This document shows, piece by piece, positions 54,241 to 64,000 of a stretch of DNA of 64,000 nt (positions within the stretch are counted from its first letter, which is position 1; the number at the start of each line of letters is the position of its first letter). This DNA is from an uncultured Granulosicoccaceae bacterium (GTDB lineage Bacteria; Pseudomonadota; Gammaproteobacteria; Granulosicoccales; Granulosicoccaceae): the NCBI GenBank assembly GCA_938035945.1, contig CALHOU010000002.1, positions 1 through 64,000 of the forward strand, in the 5' to 3' direction. Made by a program: the position numbers and the translations under genes. A model generated the notes under the pieces. The model made no database searches. It was given only the letters and a program-made list of their open reading frames with translations, and was not told where the DNA came from.

Positions 54241-54302
54241 GGTTTTTTTAGTCGATTGTTCAACCTGAGTAATGCTACGTTACAACCGACAGATAGTCTA
54301 AC

Positions 54303-54329
54303 GAAAAATGGACCGCACTAGCGGTCCAT
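54303..54329 (-). terminator. Rho-independent terminator of the porin gene
   Basis: On the minus strand a 9-bp stem ATGGACCGC/GCGGTCCAT with a four-base loop is followed by TTTTTCG, 50 bases after the porin stop. Confidence 0.85.
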
Positions 54330-54378
54330 AGTCTTGTCGATTTAGCGCTTATAAAGAGCGAAAAATACTTGCCACCTT

Positions 54379-55311
54379 TTAAATTACGCCAAAATCATAT
54401 TTGTATGTTGCGCGTAAAATGGTTTCTTCATCAGCAGGCGTATCGTCATCAACAAATTGGTATTCAAAATACATCAACGAGCCAGCGCCAATATTTAGCG
54501 TGTATCCCAAGGTACCGTACTGCGGATTATTACTGCCATCGTCTCCTAGATTATAAACAGCATAGGCGTTACCGAACTTACCGGTTAAGGTTAAGTTACT
54601 GACATCGTCTGCCGCATTGGCAAAATCCTCATCCGCAATTTGATACGTTAAACCCAAACCAACAGGGCCAGCCTTACCTTTTACAACACCACCCAATAAG
54701 GTACCACCATCGTTGTCCCCAGAATCTGCATGGACAGAGGTTGCAAAACCGACAACAAAATCACCATAGTTGTAGTTGACGCCAAACTCAAACTGATCGG
54801 CATCGTCATCGCCTTCCACATCCGGATTGGCTTGCGCTGATGCAGAGTAGCTTAATCCACCAGCAGAACCGCTGTACTTTAATACGCGTGTTTCACGCGA
54901 ACACTCGAATTGAGTCCAACAACTTCCCCACCACGCAATGTCGGTATGTCCCGATACCATGTCGTAGAAGCTTGCGTACTGTGCACCCACTTTAACGCTA
55001 CCAAAGCCACCTTTTATACCAGCCCAGGCGTGACGGGTTCGATCAATGCCTGATGATCCGCGCGAATTGTTATCCGGATTAAAACCAAATTCCAAATAGC
55101 CAATACCGGTCAAACCATTTTCAAAATCTTTCTCACCCGACCACTTAATGCGCGAACCAAAATTGCGGAATGAAAAATCACTGTCTACTGTTTCACTGTC
55201 GACGTAGGTTGCACCGATTCGTACACTGGCAGTCAAACTATTACCATCTGCCATGGCGAAAGGTGAAATAAAAGTTGCCAGAGCCGCGCCTAGCAGAAGT
55301 TTCTTGTACAT
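54379..55311 (-). CDS. Outer-membrane porin
   Basis: 310 residues from the ATG at 55311, which has a GGGAGA site and begins a signal peptide (MYKKLLLGAALATFISPFAMA). The mature part is a Gram-negative porin barrel: repeated aromatic-ending beta strands, FRNFGSRIKWSGEKDFENGL near the N-terminus and an NLGDDGSNNPQYGTLGYTLN region near the end. The last residue is Ile rather than the common Phe. Flanked by purine-degradation genes, so purines or allantoin are plausible solutes. It has its own promoter and terminator. Confidence 0.9.
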   Translation of the reverse strand: MYKKLLLGAALATFISPFAMADGNSLTASVRIGATYVDSETVDSDFSFRNFGSRIKWSGEKDFENGLTGIGYLEFGFNPDNNSRGSSGIDRTRHAWAGIKGGFGSVKVGAQYASFYDMVSGHTDIAWWGSCWTQFECSRETRVLKYSGSAGGLSYSASAQANPDVEGDDDADQFEFGVNYNYGDFVVGFATSVHADSGDNDGGTLLGGVVKGKAGPVGLGLTYQIADEDFANAADDVSNLTLTGKFGNAYAVYNLGDDGSNNPQYGTLGYTLNIGAGSLMYFEYQFVDDDTPADEETILRATYKYDFGVI

Positions 55312-55412
55312 AGTCTTTCTCCCATTATTGATTAAAAGAGATGCACAAAAAACTAATAAGTTATTGCGCGTTTCTCTGTTCAATCAGAAGAAAGTTGTCG
55401 AGATAAGTTTGG

Positions 55413-55441
55413 TTTTATACGATTAAGTATAGTTGCGGCAA
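55413..55441 (-). promoter_or_regulatory. Sigma70-type promoter of the porin gene
   Basis: On the minus strand TTGCCG and TATAAA are 17 bases apart, about 100 bases before the porin start at 55311. Confidence 0.55.
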
Positions 55442-55546
55442 AACAATTAGAGCTAATAGATAACAACTAATCTGATCACGCCAAGTAAATAATAATTTGC
55501 GACTATGACAACGAGCACTGTGTCAGCCAACGATGGCTGGTAGGCT

Positions 55547-56398
55547 TTAGTCGGTATTAAATGGTAAGGTTTGAATTAATTGAGATGCGGAACTTTTGTC
55601 CTTTTCTGCCATCGTTTTTTTAAGCTGTAGCATTTCGCTTAAGGCCGCAATCGCCACTTCCATGGGCAAATTCCCCACATGGAATCGCTCGCCAATCGGA
55701 GCTGTTAGCTTATTGAGCTCATGTTCCGTAAAACCTTTACGCGTAAGCCGTGTACGAAATCGTTTCGCTTTAGACCTGGACGCGATAAGCCCACAATAAG
55801 TGCTGTCTCCACGCGACAATATGGCTTCAACTAGATCAAAATCGAGTTCGTGGCTGTGCGTCATTACTAGAAAATAAGCCTTGTCGGGGCATTGTTCGAC
55901 ACTTAAAAATGGATTATCACCTAGTTCAACCGCACGAATATCACCAGCACACGGCTGGTTAATCGGTAATTTTTTTAGCCATTGAGGCCGTGAATCAATA
56001 AACCGTGCGCGGCAGGGCAACTGTTGCAGTATCGTGGCCAAACACTGCGCTACATGGCCTGCACCAAACACAACGATATTAAACGCAACGGCTGGATGAA
56101 ATTCATAGCTTAGCGTGACTTTACCACCACAACATTGAGATAAATCAGAACCTAAAATGCTGGTGTGCGATTCAATTATCGCCGCACTGGAATCAGTTTG
56201 AAGTAAGCGCCGACTGTGCTCGATGGCTAGTTGTTCAAGTGCGCCACCACCAATCGTATCGCTGCACGACTCATTACCCACCAACATGCGCGCACCGACT
56301 GTCCTTGGTGCAGAACCCTCCACCGCGCTAACCGTGACCAGCACACAGGCCTTACCTTGATTTAAATGCGCAGTTAATGCATCGAGCCAAATCATCAC
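55547..56398 (-). CDS. xdhC: XdhC, molybdenum-cofactor insertion protein
   Basis: 283-residue accessory protein of xanthine dehydrogenase. N-terminal domain with GSAPRTVGARMLV and the cysteine pair in SQCCGGKVTLSYE; C-terminal Rossmann part with VVFGAGHVAQCLA and FLVMTHSHELDFDL. It protects and inserts the sulfurated cofactor into XdhB. It overlaps xdhB by four bases, the last gene of the ade-xdhA-xdhB-xdhC operon. Confidence 0.95.
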   Translation of the reverse strand: MMIWLDALTAHLNQGKACVLVTVSAVEGSAPRTVGARMLVGNESCSDTIGGGALEQLAIEHSRRLLQTDSSAAIIESHTSILGSDLSQCCGGKVTLSYEFHPAVAFNIVVFGAGHVAQCLATILQQLPCRARFIDSRPQWLKKLPINQPCAGDIRAVELGDNPFLSVEQCPDKAYFLVMTHSHELDFDLVEAILSRGDSTYCGLIASRSKAKRFRTRLTRKGFTEHELNKLTAPIGERFHVGNLPMEVAIAALSEMLQLKKTMAEKDKSSASQLIQTLPFNTD

Positions 56399-58725
56399 GA
56401 TTCTTCATTGCGAGTCAGCGCACGCATAGCACGCACTTCATCGCAAACACGCAAGATTTCTTCGGGTGTTGCCGGTGAGTTCAGGTTCGGAAAAATCGTG
56501 TGGTCTGCAACCGAACCAATCGCATCTCGAATAGCATTGAACGCCGATATCGCCAACATCAATGGTGGCTCGCCAACGGCTTTAGATCGGAACACAGTCG
56601 CCTCTTCATTTGGAGTGTCTTGCAGTAGCGCAACATTGAATTGCGCAGGTGCATCTCCAATGGCCGGTACCTTATAGGTGGCAGGCCCGTCGGTGGTTAG
56701 CCGCCCTTTGTCATTCCATTGCAACTCTTCACTTGTTAGCCAACCAAGCCCTTGAATAAACCCACCTTCGATTTGCCCAATATCTATACTTGGATTAATT
56801 GACTGACCAACATCGTGCAGAATGTCGCAACGTAGTAACTTGTATTCACCGGTGAGTGTATCGATGATGACTTCGCTTACCGCCGCCCCATTAGCGTAAT
56901 ATAAAAACGGACGCCCAGCGGCCTTGTCACGATCGTAGTGAATTTTAGGTGTTTTATAAAACCCTGTTGCACTGAGTTGCACACGAGCCATATAGGCAGC
57001 CTTTGCAAGTTCGGGCCAGGTGTAGTTATGCGTGTTGTTCGCTGCATTCACCGAGACCGTATCGTTCGCGAACACAATATCTTCTTCGCCTACCTCATGC
57101 AGCTGAGTTAAAAAACTGATCAATCGGCGCTTGATGGTATTCGCCGCATCTTGCGCCGCCATACCGTTAATGTCACTGCCTGAAGATGCCGCTGTTGCCG
57201 ATGTATTCGGAACTTTATCTGTTCTGGTTGCGGTTATATGGATACGGTTAATATCCATCCCTAAAGTAGTCGCCGTTACTTGCGCGACTTTAACCATCAA
57301 GCCTTGGCCCATTTCGGTACCGCCATGATTTAACTGCACACTGCCATCAGAGTACAAATGCACCAAGGCACCGCCTTGGTTCAAATGCGTAACGGTAAAC
57401 GAGATTCCAAATTTTACCGGCGTAAGCGCAATACCTTTTTTTAGTATTGGGCTTGTGCGATTGAATTGGCGAATCGCAGAACGTCTGTTAGCGTAGTCTG
57501 AGCTAGCTTCCAATTGCTCAATAATTTTTGGCACCGTAAACGTGGTCACAGCTTGATGATAGGGCGTTATGTTACGTGGCGACTCACCATAAAAATTTGT
57601 TTTGCGAACGCTTAGTGGGTCTTTATTGAGGGCATAAGCAATTTGATCAATGGCCGCTTCTATGGCCATCATGCCTTGTGGCCCGCCAAAGCCTCGAAAG
57701 GCGGTGTTGGACACTGTATTTGACTTACAACGCAGCCCATTGATTTTTACATCGCCCAGGTAATAAGCGTTGTCGCAATGAAACATAGCGCGATCAACTA
57801 TGGCGTCGGACAAATCGGGAGAATTGCCGCACTGGCCGGCCAATTGATGTTCTATGCCATGAATACGACCTTCATCGTCAAAACCAACCGAGTAGTGATT
57901 TAAAAATGGATGCCGCTTTCCGGTAAAGCACATATCATCACGTCGAGACAGTCTGCAGCTAACACTGACTCTATTGCGCACCGCGAACAAACTTGCCAAC
58001 GCGGCCACTTGCGCCGCCTGTGTTTCCTTGCCACCAAATCCGCCACCCATACGCCGCGTGACAAGTGTGACTTTGTTCATCGGTAATCCCAAGACCCCAG
58101 CAATGAGATGCTGTGTTTCAGTCGGATTTTGATTCGACGAATAGACACAGACACCACCATCGTCATCCGGCACGCACTTGGCCACTTGACCTTCAAGGTA
58201 AAAGTGTTCTTGACCACCGACCACGATTGAACCAATGAGCTTATGAGGTGCCGCGGCGATAGCCTTGGCGGCGTCTCCTCGTTGCATGGTATGCGGAGGC
58301 CGCACATAAGTTTGATTGTCGATGGCTTGGTTCAGCTCGAGCAAGGGGGTGGATTCGTTATATGTAATTTGCGCAAGTAATACGGCTTGTTGAGCAGCCC
58401 TGATCGAGCTGGCCGCAACCGCGAATATCGCCTGCCCCATAAACTCAATGTTTTTTTCAACCAGTAGTGGGTCGCCCGGGAATACCGGACCAATATCGGT
58501 TAGCGCTGGCAAGTCATTAAAGCTAATCACATCAACAACGCCAGGCGCTTTGCTCACAGCAGACAGATCGATCGATGCGATCTCACCGCAAGCGATTGCG
58601 GCACCACCAATAGCCACATGCAGCTGCCCGGCTTGTGGCGTTAAGTCGTCAACGTAGTGCGCAAGTCCGGTTACATGACCTCGCGCACTGTCATGCTCTA
58701 GGGGTTTACCCGCCGACATAGTCAC
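56395..58725 (-). CDS. xdhB: Xanthine dehydrogenase molybdopterin subunit XdhB
   Basis: 776 residues, the usual size for the large subunit. Aldehyde oxidase/xanthine dehydrogenase a/b hammerhead near the N-terminus (GLAHYVDDLTP), Moco-binding parts with RRMGGGFGGKETQ, AFRGFGGPQGM and the late glycine-rich GEPPLMLAISAF with the catalytic glutamate region. It converts hypoxanthine to xanthine and urate. It overlaps xdhA by 20 bases and xdhC by four. Confidence 0.96.
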   Translation of the reverse strand: MTMSAGKPLEHDSARGHVTGLAHYVDDLTPQAGQLHVAIGGAAIACGEIASIDLSAVSKAPGVVDVISFNDLPALTDIGPVFPGDPLLVEKNIEFMGQAIFAVAASSIRAAQQAVLLAQITYNESTPLLELNQAIDNQTYVRPPHTMQRGDAAKAIAAAPHKLIGSIVVGGQEHFYLEGQVAKCVPDDDGGVCVYSSNQNPTETQHLIAGVLGLPMNKVTLVTRRMGGGFGGKETQAAQVAALASLFAVRNRVSVSCRLSRRDDMCFTGKRHPFLNHYSVGFDDEGRIHGIEHQLAGQCGNSPDLSDAIVDRAMFHCDNAYYLGDVKINGLRCKSNTVSNTAFRGFGGPQGMMAIEAAIDQIAYALNKDPLSVRKTNFYGESPRNITPYHQAVTTFTVPKIIEQLEASSDYANRRSAIRQFNRTSPILKKGIALTPVKFGISFTVTHLNQGGALVHLYSDGSVQLNHGGTEMGQGLMVKVAQVTATTLGMDINRIHITATRTDKVPNTSATAASSGSDINGMAAQDAANTIKRRLISFLTQLHEVGEEDIVFANDTVSVNAANNTHNYTWPELAKAAYMARVQLSATGFYKTPKIHYDRDKAAGRPFLYYANGAAVSEVIIDTLTGEYKLLRCDILHDVGQSINPSIDIGQIEGGFIQGLGWLTSEELQWNDKGRLTTDGPATYKVPAIGDAPAQFNVALLQDTPNEEATVFRSKAVGEPPLMLAISAFNAIRDAIGSVADHTIFPNLNSPATPEEILRVCDEVRAMRALTRNEES

Positions 58726-60172
58726 CTACCTGCAAACACGCATCCGCCTTACTCAATTGCAACCAGCAACGCTTCAACAGGTTAGCGGCCACGTTTTGTC
58801 GATAATGCGCACTCGCCCGTGCGTCGCTGATAGGTGCAAAATCGCTGGCCAAAGCAGCAATTCCTTTCGCAACAAGCGACTCATTAAAAATTTGGCCACA
58901 CAAAACTTTTTCTAAGGCTAGGGCGCGGGCAGGCGTTGCAGCCATTCCACCAAAGGCCACTGATGCATCCACAAGGGTGTTGTCTTCAAGCTGCAATCGA
59001 AACACACCCAACACAGCGGAAATATCATCATCGATACGTTTACTTATTTTGTATGCAAACACTTGTGTGTTGGCAGCCGGCAACGGCACCCGTACGCTGC
59101 GCAAAAATTCGTCGCCACGCATGGCGGTTTGCTTATAGCCTAGATAAAAATCGTTGATGGGCACGGTGCGCACTTGATCACCGCATTGCAATTCTAATTG
59201 TGCATTAAGTGCCAATAACAACGGTGGCAGGTCGCCCACGGGCGACGCATTAACAATGTTGCCACCAATGGTCCCCTGATTGCGCACCTGCTCCGAGCCA
59301 AAACGTAGCATCATGTTTTCTGTATTCGGGTAAGCCACGATCAAGTTTTGCATACAACGCGTTAATGACACAGCTGCACCAAATTGAATATGCGTATCGT
59401 TTGTATTTATGCTCAGTAGCTCTGGCACCTGTTTAACATAGATGATACTGCCAATATCTTTTAACTGTTGCGTCACCTCCAAGCTTAAGTCGGTGCCACC
59501 GGCCAACAGTCGTGCATCGGGATATTGAATGCGCATGCCACCCAGTTCTGCAGCACTCATGGGGTGCATAAAGCGAGGATGCATCGGTACTTGTCGTTGA
59601 ATCTCTTGCAAGGCTTCTATGGTGGATTGCGACACAGTATCGAAGTGATCGCCAGCATGATTCTGCATCGCCTTTATGGCTGCTCGTTTTATGGGCGCAT
59701 ATCCTGTGCAGCGACACAAATTACCACCCAGGTAACGCTCAATCTTTTGTTCTAACGCATGGGTGTCTTCCCAAAGCGTGTGGGCATCCTGATGATGGTA
59801 GAGCGCAAACATAGACATAATAAATCCAGGTGTGCAAAAACCACATTGCGACCCGTGTTCGTCAACCATGGCTTGCTGTACCGGGTGCAGCTGAGCGTTA
59901 CGCTCGAGATCTTCGACCGTAATGAGTTGCTTACCGTGCAATGCACCAACAAACGTTATGCAGCTATTGATCGATTCGTATTCCAGTTGAACCTTACCGC
60001 CATCTTCTTGCAAAGATGCCAATACAACCGTGCAAGCGCCGCAATCACCAGAACCACAACCCTCTTTGGTACCGGTTTTTAGCTGATGTTCGCGCAACCA
60101 TTGCAACACCGTGACATCAGCACGAGTGATATCCAAAACAATTGGTGTGCTATTGAGTAAAAATCGAATCAT
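58706..60172 (-). CDS. xdhA: Xanthine dehydrogenase small subunit XdhA
   Basis: 488 residues with two [2Fe-2S] domains ([13 protein letters not shown] at 38-50; [11 protein letters not shown] and [10 protein letters not shown] near 111-158) and a C-terminal FAD domain ([27 protein letters not shown]). Electron-transfer subunit for XdhB. It overlaps the adenine deaminase gene by four bases upstream. Confidence 0.96.
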   Translation of the reverse strand: MIRFLLNSTPIVLDITRADVTVLQWLREHQLKTGTKEGCGSGDCGACTVVLASLQEDGGKVQLEYESINSCITFVGALHGKQLITVEDLERNAQLHPVQQAMVDEHGSQCGFCTPGFIMSMFALYHHQDAHTLWEDTHALEQKIERYLGGNLCRCTGYAPIKRAAIKAMQNHAGDHFDTVSQSTIEALQEIQRQVPMHPRFMHPMSAAELGGMRIQYPDARLLAGGTDLSLEVTQQLKDIGSIIYVKQVPELLSINTNDTHIQFGAAVSLTRCMQNLIVAYPNTENMMLRFGSEQVRNQGTIGGNIVNASPVGDLPPLLLALNAQLELQCGDQVRTVPINDFYLGYKQTAMRGDEFLRSVRVPLPAANTQVFAYKISKRIDDDISAVLGVFRLQLEDNTLVDASVAFGGMAATPARALALEKVLCGQIFNESLVAKGIAALASDFAPISDARASAHYRQNVAANLLKRCWLQLSKADACLQVGDYVGG

Positions 60173-61974
60173 GTAGTGGGCGCGACAAACAAATCTGTTT
60201 TTGAAAACCTGGTGACATCAACCAAACCAATATCAGATATACGCAGTTCAGGTATCACCACCAATGCCAACAACGAGTGCTGCATGTAAGCGTTATTTAA
60301 TGTACATCCACATTGTGCCATAGCATCGACCATCGCTTGCGCCTTCACAGCGACCACTTCTGATCGTTCATCCGACATAAGCCCAGCTATCGGTAATTCG
60401 ACCAAGGCGAGCTCCTCGCCGTTTGAAAAGACGGTAATGCCCCCTCCGACTTCTGCCAATCGATTTGCAGCCAAAGCCATATCGGTATGATTTGTACCAA
60501 CCACTATCATGTGATGCGCATCGTGCGCGACCGTGGATGCCACAGCACAAGCTTGTGTATAGCCAAAACCGGACACAAACGCATTTGTCACGCCACCGGT
60601 TGCACGATGCCGCTCCACCAAGGCGATCTGACACACATCACTAGCCACATCCATATTCACCACGCCATCGCTAACGTTGAGCGTGGCTTCCAAGGCTTGA
60701 GTAGGCGCCTGGTTTTCAATCACCCCAATGACGCGCGCTTTTACCTGCTGTGTATTTGCAGGGGCCTGAATAAGAAAATCACTTGCCTGTAGTTGCTTGC
60801 CCAAATGCACCGTATCGCGCGCACTTGCTGGATAACTCGCAGCCGGTATGTCCGCGGTTAATACGCCATCTTGTGCCAACAAAACACCTCGAGCGATCAC
60901 TTGCTCAACGGGTAAGTTAACCAGGTCGCTACTGAGTATCACGTCGGCTCGTCGACCTGGTGTTATCGAACCTAAATCACGCTCTAAGCCAAAATGCTCA
61001 GCTGTGTTGATGGTCGCCATTTGGATGGCTGTGATAGGCGCTAAGCCCTGCTCTATGGCATGCCGGACCACGCGATTCATATGCCCTTCATTGACCAAGG
61101 TGCCTGAATGCGAATCATCGGTACATAAAATAAAATGCCTCGAATCCAAACCTTTTTCAGTAATGGCTTTTATTTGTGGCGCAACGTCATACCATGCAGA
61201 ACCTAATCGCAGCATAGCCTTCATGCCTTGCCGGACACGCGCCATAGCATCTTCCATGCGAGTCCCTTCATGATCATCAGACGGCCCACCGGCAACATAA
61301 GCATGAAACGCTATACCTAAATCCGGTGACGCATAATGCCCTCCCACCGTTTTACCAGCTAATTGAGTTGCCGCTATTTCTCCAAGCATTTTCTCATCGC
61401 CTGCAGCGACTCCTGGAAAATTCATCACCTCCCCCAAACCAATAATGTTTGGCCACTGCAATGCTTCTTGAACTTCGGCCACACCGAGCTCGGCACCGGC
61501 GTTCTCCAGACCAGGTGCAGATGGCACACAACTGGGCATTTGTACAAACACATTGATCGGTAAATCCATTGCTTCATCGTGCATTAAGCGCACACCATCA
61601 AGGCCAAGCACGTTGGCAATTTCATGTGGGTCGATAAACATGGACGTGGTGCCATGCGGAATAACGGCGCGGGCAAATTCCGTCACCGTGACCATGCCGC
61701 TTTCGACATGCATGTGCGCGTCACACAATCCTGGAACCAGATAACGTCCATCGGCCTCGATGATTTGTGTGTCTTGCCCGATGGTATGACTTGCGTCTGG
61801 TCCGACGTAGGCGAATCGACCGGCGCTGATGGCAATACTGGTATCTGGAATTATTTCACCGGAATGCACATTGACCCATCTACCGCTGCGAATAACGGTA
61901 TCCGCGGGTTTCCGGCCCATTGCCACATCGACCAATGTTTTGGCGCTTTGCGCCCAGGAATCGAGATTATTCAT
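60169..61974 (-). CDS. ade: Adenine deaminase
   Basis: 601-residue amidohydrolase-superfamily enzyme turning adenine into hypoxanthine. N-terminal metal motif GLCDAHMHVESGMVT, FIDPHEIANVLG, and TDDSHSGTLVNEGHMN; the long C-terminal half with QCGCTLNNAYMQHSLLAL is typical of the Ade type. It is the first gene of the ade-xdhA-B-C operon, which starts near 61974 and is divergent from bipA. Confidence 0.96.
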   Translation of the reverse strand: MNNLDSWAQSAKTLVDVAMGRKPADTVIRSGRWVNVHSGEIIPDTSIAISAGRFAYVGPDASHTIGQDTQIIEADGRYLVPGLCDAHMHVESGMVTVTEFARAVIPHGTTSMFIDPHEIANVLGLDGVRLMHDEAMDLPINVFVQMPSCVPSAPGLENAGAELGVAEVQEALQWPNIIGLGEVMNFPGVAAGDEKMLGEIAATQLAGKTVGGHYASPDLGIAFHAYVAGGPSDDHEGTRMEDAMARVRQGMKAMLRLGSAWYDVAPQIKAITEKGLDSRHFILCTDDSHSGTLVNEGHMNRVVRHAIEQGLAPITAIQMATINTAEHFGLERDLGSITPGRRADVILSSDLVNLPVEQVIARGVLLAQDGVLTADIPAASYPASARDTVHLGKQLQASDFLIQAPANTQQVKARVIGVIENQAPTQALEATLNVSDGVVNMDVASDVCQIALVERHRATGGVTNAFVSGFGYTQACAVASTVAHDAHHMIVVGTNHTDMALAANRLAEVGGGITVFSNGEELALVELPIAGLMSDERSEVVAVKAQAMVDAMAQCGCTLNNAYMQHSLLALVVIPELRISDIGLVDVTRFSKTDLFVAPTT

Positions 61975-62202
61975 GTGCTCAGCCTTCTATTTTCAACGTT
62001 CGGGCTTAGGAGTTGTGGAGAATGGTGCCCATTTACGCTCGGCAGTACGACATATTCACAATATGGCCAGATTTGTGCAGCCAGCCTTAGCCTTTAGGCC
62101 GCTTTAGTCCGGTATAATTGCGCGTTTTACATCGCCCGCTCGGATACAACAACCCAGCCTCGATCTTCATCGCGCCTAACGCTTGCGCACCAGGAATTTC
62201 CC
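61975..62202. promoter_or_regulatory. Divergent promoter region of ade and bipA
   Basis: 228 bases between the two starts. For bipA a good -10 box TATAAT lies at 62113-62118, with no clear -35. An AGGAA ribosome site precedes the bipA TTG. No inverted repeat strong enough to call an operator was found for the ade side. Confidence 0.45.
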
Positions 62203-64000
62203 TTGATTCAGAAATTACGCAATATTGCCATCATAGCCCATGTTGACCACGGCAAAACAACATTGGTTGACAAGCTTCTGCAGCAGTCCGGCACGCTGGA
62301 TTCGCGATTGGCGCCGACCGAAAGATTAATGGATTCAAACGCGATCGAAAAGGAACGCGGCATCACCATATTGGCTAAGAACACGGCCATTAAATACAAC
62401 GACTATCGTATCAACATCGTTGACACACCAGGACACGCCGATTTCGGTGGTGAAGTGGAACGTGTATTGAGCATGGTCGATTCTGTGCTGCTTTTAGTGG
62501 ATGCTGCCGAAGGCCCGATGCCACAAACACGCTTTGTGACACAAAAAGCTTTTGCCATGGGTTTTCGCCCTATCGTTGTCATTAACAAAATCGATCGCGA
62601 AGGCGCACGTCCGGATTGGGCTTTAGATCAAACCTTTGAGTTGTTCGACAATTTAGGTGCAACAGACGAACAATTAGACTTCCCCGTTATTTATGCATCG
62701 GCTATCAATGGCTTTGCCGGCACCGATGCGTCGGTCTCTGAAGGTGATATGACGCCGTTGTTTGAAACCATCATCGATGAAGTACCCGCACCCGATGTGG
62801 ATACTGATGGTCCGTTTCAAATGCAGATCTCATCACTAGACTACAACAGCTATGTGGGCGTTATTGGTATAGCGCGCATTAAGCGCGGCCAACTAAAGCC
62901 CAATCAACAAGTCAAGATTGTTGATGTAGAAGGCAAACAACGTTCGGGCAAAGTATTGCAAGTGCTTGGCTTCCATGGTTTAGAGCGCATTGAAACCGAC
63001 TTGGCACAAGCGGGTGATATCGTCTGCATTACTGGTATCGACAAATTGCATATCTCCGATACGCTGTGTGATCCGAATGCAATTGAAACCTTGCCACCGC
63101 TGAGTGTTGATGAGCCAACCATCAGTATGTTGTTTCAACCGAACTCATCACCATTCGCTGGTAAAGAAGGTAAGTACGTTACCAGCCGAAACATCTGGGA
63201 CCGTTTGCAAACCGAACTACTGCATAACGTGGCTCTGCGCGTCGAACGTACTGAGATGAGTGAAACATTCAAGGTATCAGGTCGTGGTGAATTGCATCTA
63301 TCCGTATTGATCGAAAACATGCGACGCGAAGGCTACGAGGTAGGTGTTGGTCGACCTATTGTTATTACACGCGAAGTAGATGGTCAAATCCACGAACCTT
63401 TTGAACAAATCACCATTGATGTTGAAGAGCAACACCAAGGCACCATCATGGAAAAGATGGGTGAACGCCGCGCTGAACTAAAAGATATGGTGCCAGACGG
63501 TAAAGGTCGAGTACGCCTCGACTACATTGCGCCTGCGCGTGGCATGATTGGCTTTAGAACCGAATTCTTAACCGCCACCTCTGGCTCTGGGCTGATCTAC
63601 AGTGTATTTGATCACTATGGCCCTAAGCTTAACTTTAGCGTTGGTCAACGCCGTAACGGCGTATTGATTTCTAACGGCACAGGCAAAGCCCTTGGGTTTG
63701 CATTGTGGAACTTACAAGAACGCGGTCGACTCATCACATCGGCTAACGATATTGTCTATGAAGGACAAATCATTGGCATTCACTCACGTGATAACGACCT
63801 AACCGTTAATTGCCTTAAAGGAAAGCAGCTAACCAACGTACGTGCATCGGGCACCGATGAGAATATTCAATTAACACCGCCGATCAAAATGACCTTGGAA
63901 CAAGCCTTGGAATTTATCGATGATGATGAATTGGTGGAAGTGACGCCAAAGAATATTCGTGTGCGTAAGAAGCACTTAACTGAAAATGAACGCAAGCGTC
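62203..64000 (+). CDS. bipA: GTP-binding ribosome-assembly factor BipA/TypA, runs off window
   Basis: Starts at a TTG (62203) with AGGAA before it; the product then begins (M)[20 protein letters not shown], matching the known BipA N-terminus, so the non-ATG start is well supported. G-motifs: [36 protein letters not shown]. Translation-factor domains follow, with [19 protein letters not shown] and the C-terminal [10 protein letters not shown]. 599 codons are in the window; relatives are about 605-615, so only a few codons and the stop lie beyond the right edge. It acts in large-subunit assembly, especially in the cold. Confidence 0.96.
   Translation, partial: MIQKLRNIAIIAHVDHGKTTLVDKLLQQSGTLDSRLAPTERLMDSNAIEKERGITILAKNTAIKYNDYRINIVDTPGHADFGGEVERVLSMVDSVLLLVDAAEGPMPQTRFVTQKAFAMGFRPIVVINKIDREGARPDWALDQTFELFDNLGATDEQLDFPVIYASAINGFAGTDASVSEGDMTPLFETIIDEVPAPDVDTDGPFQMQISSLDYNSYVGVIGIARIKRGQLKPNQQVKIVDVEGKQRSGKVLQVLGFHGLERIETDLAQAGDIVCITGIDKLHISDTLCDPNAIETLPPLSVDEPTISMLFQPNSSPFAGKEGKYVTSRNIWDRLQTELLHNVALRVERTEMSETFKVSGRGELHLSVLIENMRREGYEVGVGRPIVITREVDGQIHEPFEQITIDVEEQHQGTIMEKMGERRAELKDMVPDGKGRVRLDYIAPARGMIGFRTEFLTATSGSGLIYSVFDHYGPKLNFSVGQRRNGVLISNGTGKALGFALWNLQERGRLITSANDIVYEGQIIGIHSRDNDLTVNCLKGKQLTNVRASGTDENIQLTPPIKMTLEQALEFIDDDELVEVTPKNIRVRKKHLTENERKR

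Overview
The window is a 64 kb piece of chromosome from a Gram-negative, respiring gammaproteobacterium, probably marine. The evidence is gene order as much as gene content: pilG-H-I-J-chpA beside gshB-tonB-algH-ruvX-pyrR-pyrB-pyrC', pilT-pilU back to back with yggS...proC-yggT, and erpA/argC with a DUF6776-type gene between them all follow the Pseudomonas-like arrangement. Outer-membrane features (secretin, porin, lipoproteins, TonB) and a TRAP transporter agree with this. I see no rRNA, tRNA, CRISPR array or prophage. The only mobile element is one insertion sequence of about 1 kb at 46995-47998.

Layout. 1-7.5 kb: end of an acidic protein gene, erpA, a DUF6776-like coiled-coil protein, argC, an HI0933-type flavoprotein, a large beta-propeller lipoprotein under an apparent palindromic operator pair, and a rhodanese plus a hot-dog-fold protein. 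7.5-15.7 kb: the twitching chemosensory operon pilG-pilH-pilI-pilJ-chpA (minus strand). 15.8-21.6 kb: gshB, tonB-like, algH, ruvX, pyrR, pyrB, pyrC' (plus strand); the pyrC' product has lost its zinc ligands. 21.8-26.6 kb: an unusual TRAP permease pair, the large subunit with a 330-residue coiled-coil tail, followed directly by a SABATH-type carboxyl methyltransferase. 26.6-31.3 kb (minus): a galacturonokinase-like GHMP kinase overlapping a sugar-1-phosphate nucleotidyltransferase, then tdk and a domain-permuted family III CoA-transferase, preceded by a TfoX-domain protein with a histone-H1-like lysine tail. 31.4-37.9 kb: pilU, pilT, then yggS, transaldolase, proC, yggT and a lysine-tailed HU-family protein. 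38.3-44.4 kb: gspC-D-E-F of a type II secretion system, without the pseudopilin and gspL-M genes. 44.4-50.4 kb: a small conserved-looking protein, PPK2, MsrA, a CopD-like membrane protein, the insertion sequence, sdaA and a secreted trypsin-like protease. 50.6-62 kb: an Slp-type lipoprotein and a purine-catabolism region (puuE, an amidohydrolase, uraH, a porin, xdhC-B-A, adenine deaminase). 62.2-64 kb: bipA, which starts with TTG and runs off the right edge a few codons before its expected end.

How the genes fit together. The purine genes would take adenine to hypoxanthine (ade), xanthine and urate (xdhABC), then process 5-hydroxyisourate (uraH) and allantoin (puuE). Urate oxidase and OHCU decarboxylase are not in the window, and an unassigned amidohydrolase sits among the genes. 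The pil/chp genes and pilTU form the sensing and retraction parts of a type IV pilus system whose structural genes lie elsewhere. The least described units are the TRAP permease-methyltransferase operon, the GalA-kinase/nucleotidyltransferase pair, and the operator array controlling the beta-propeller lipoprotein.
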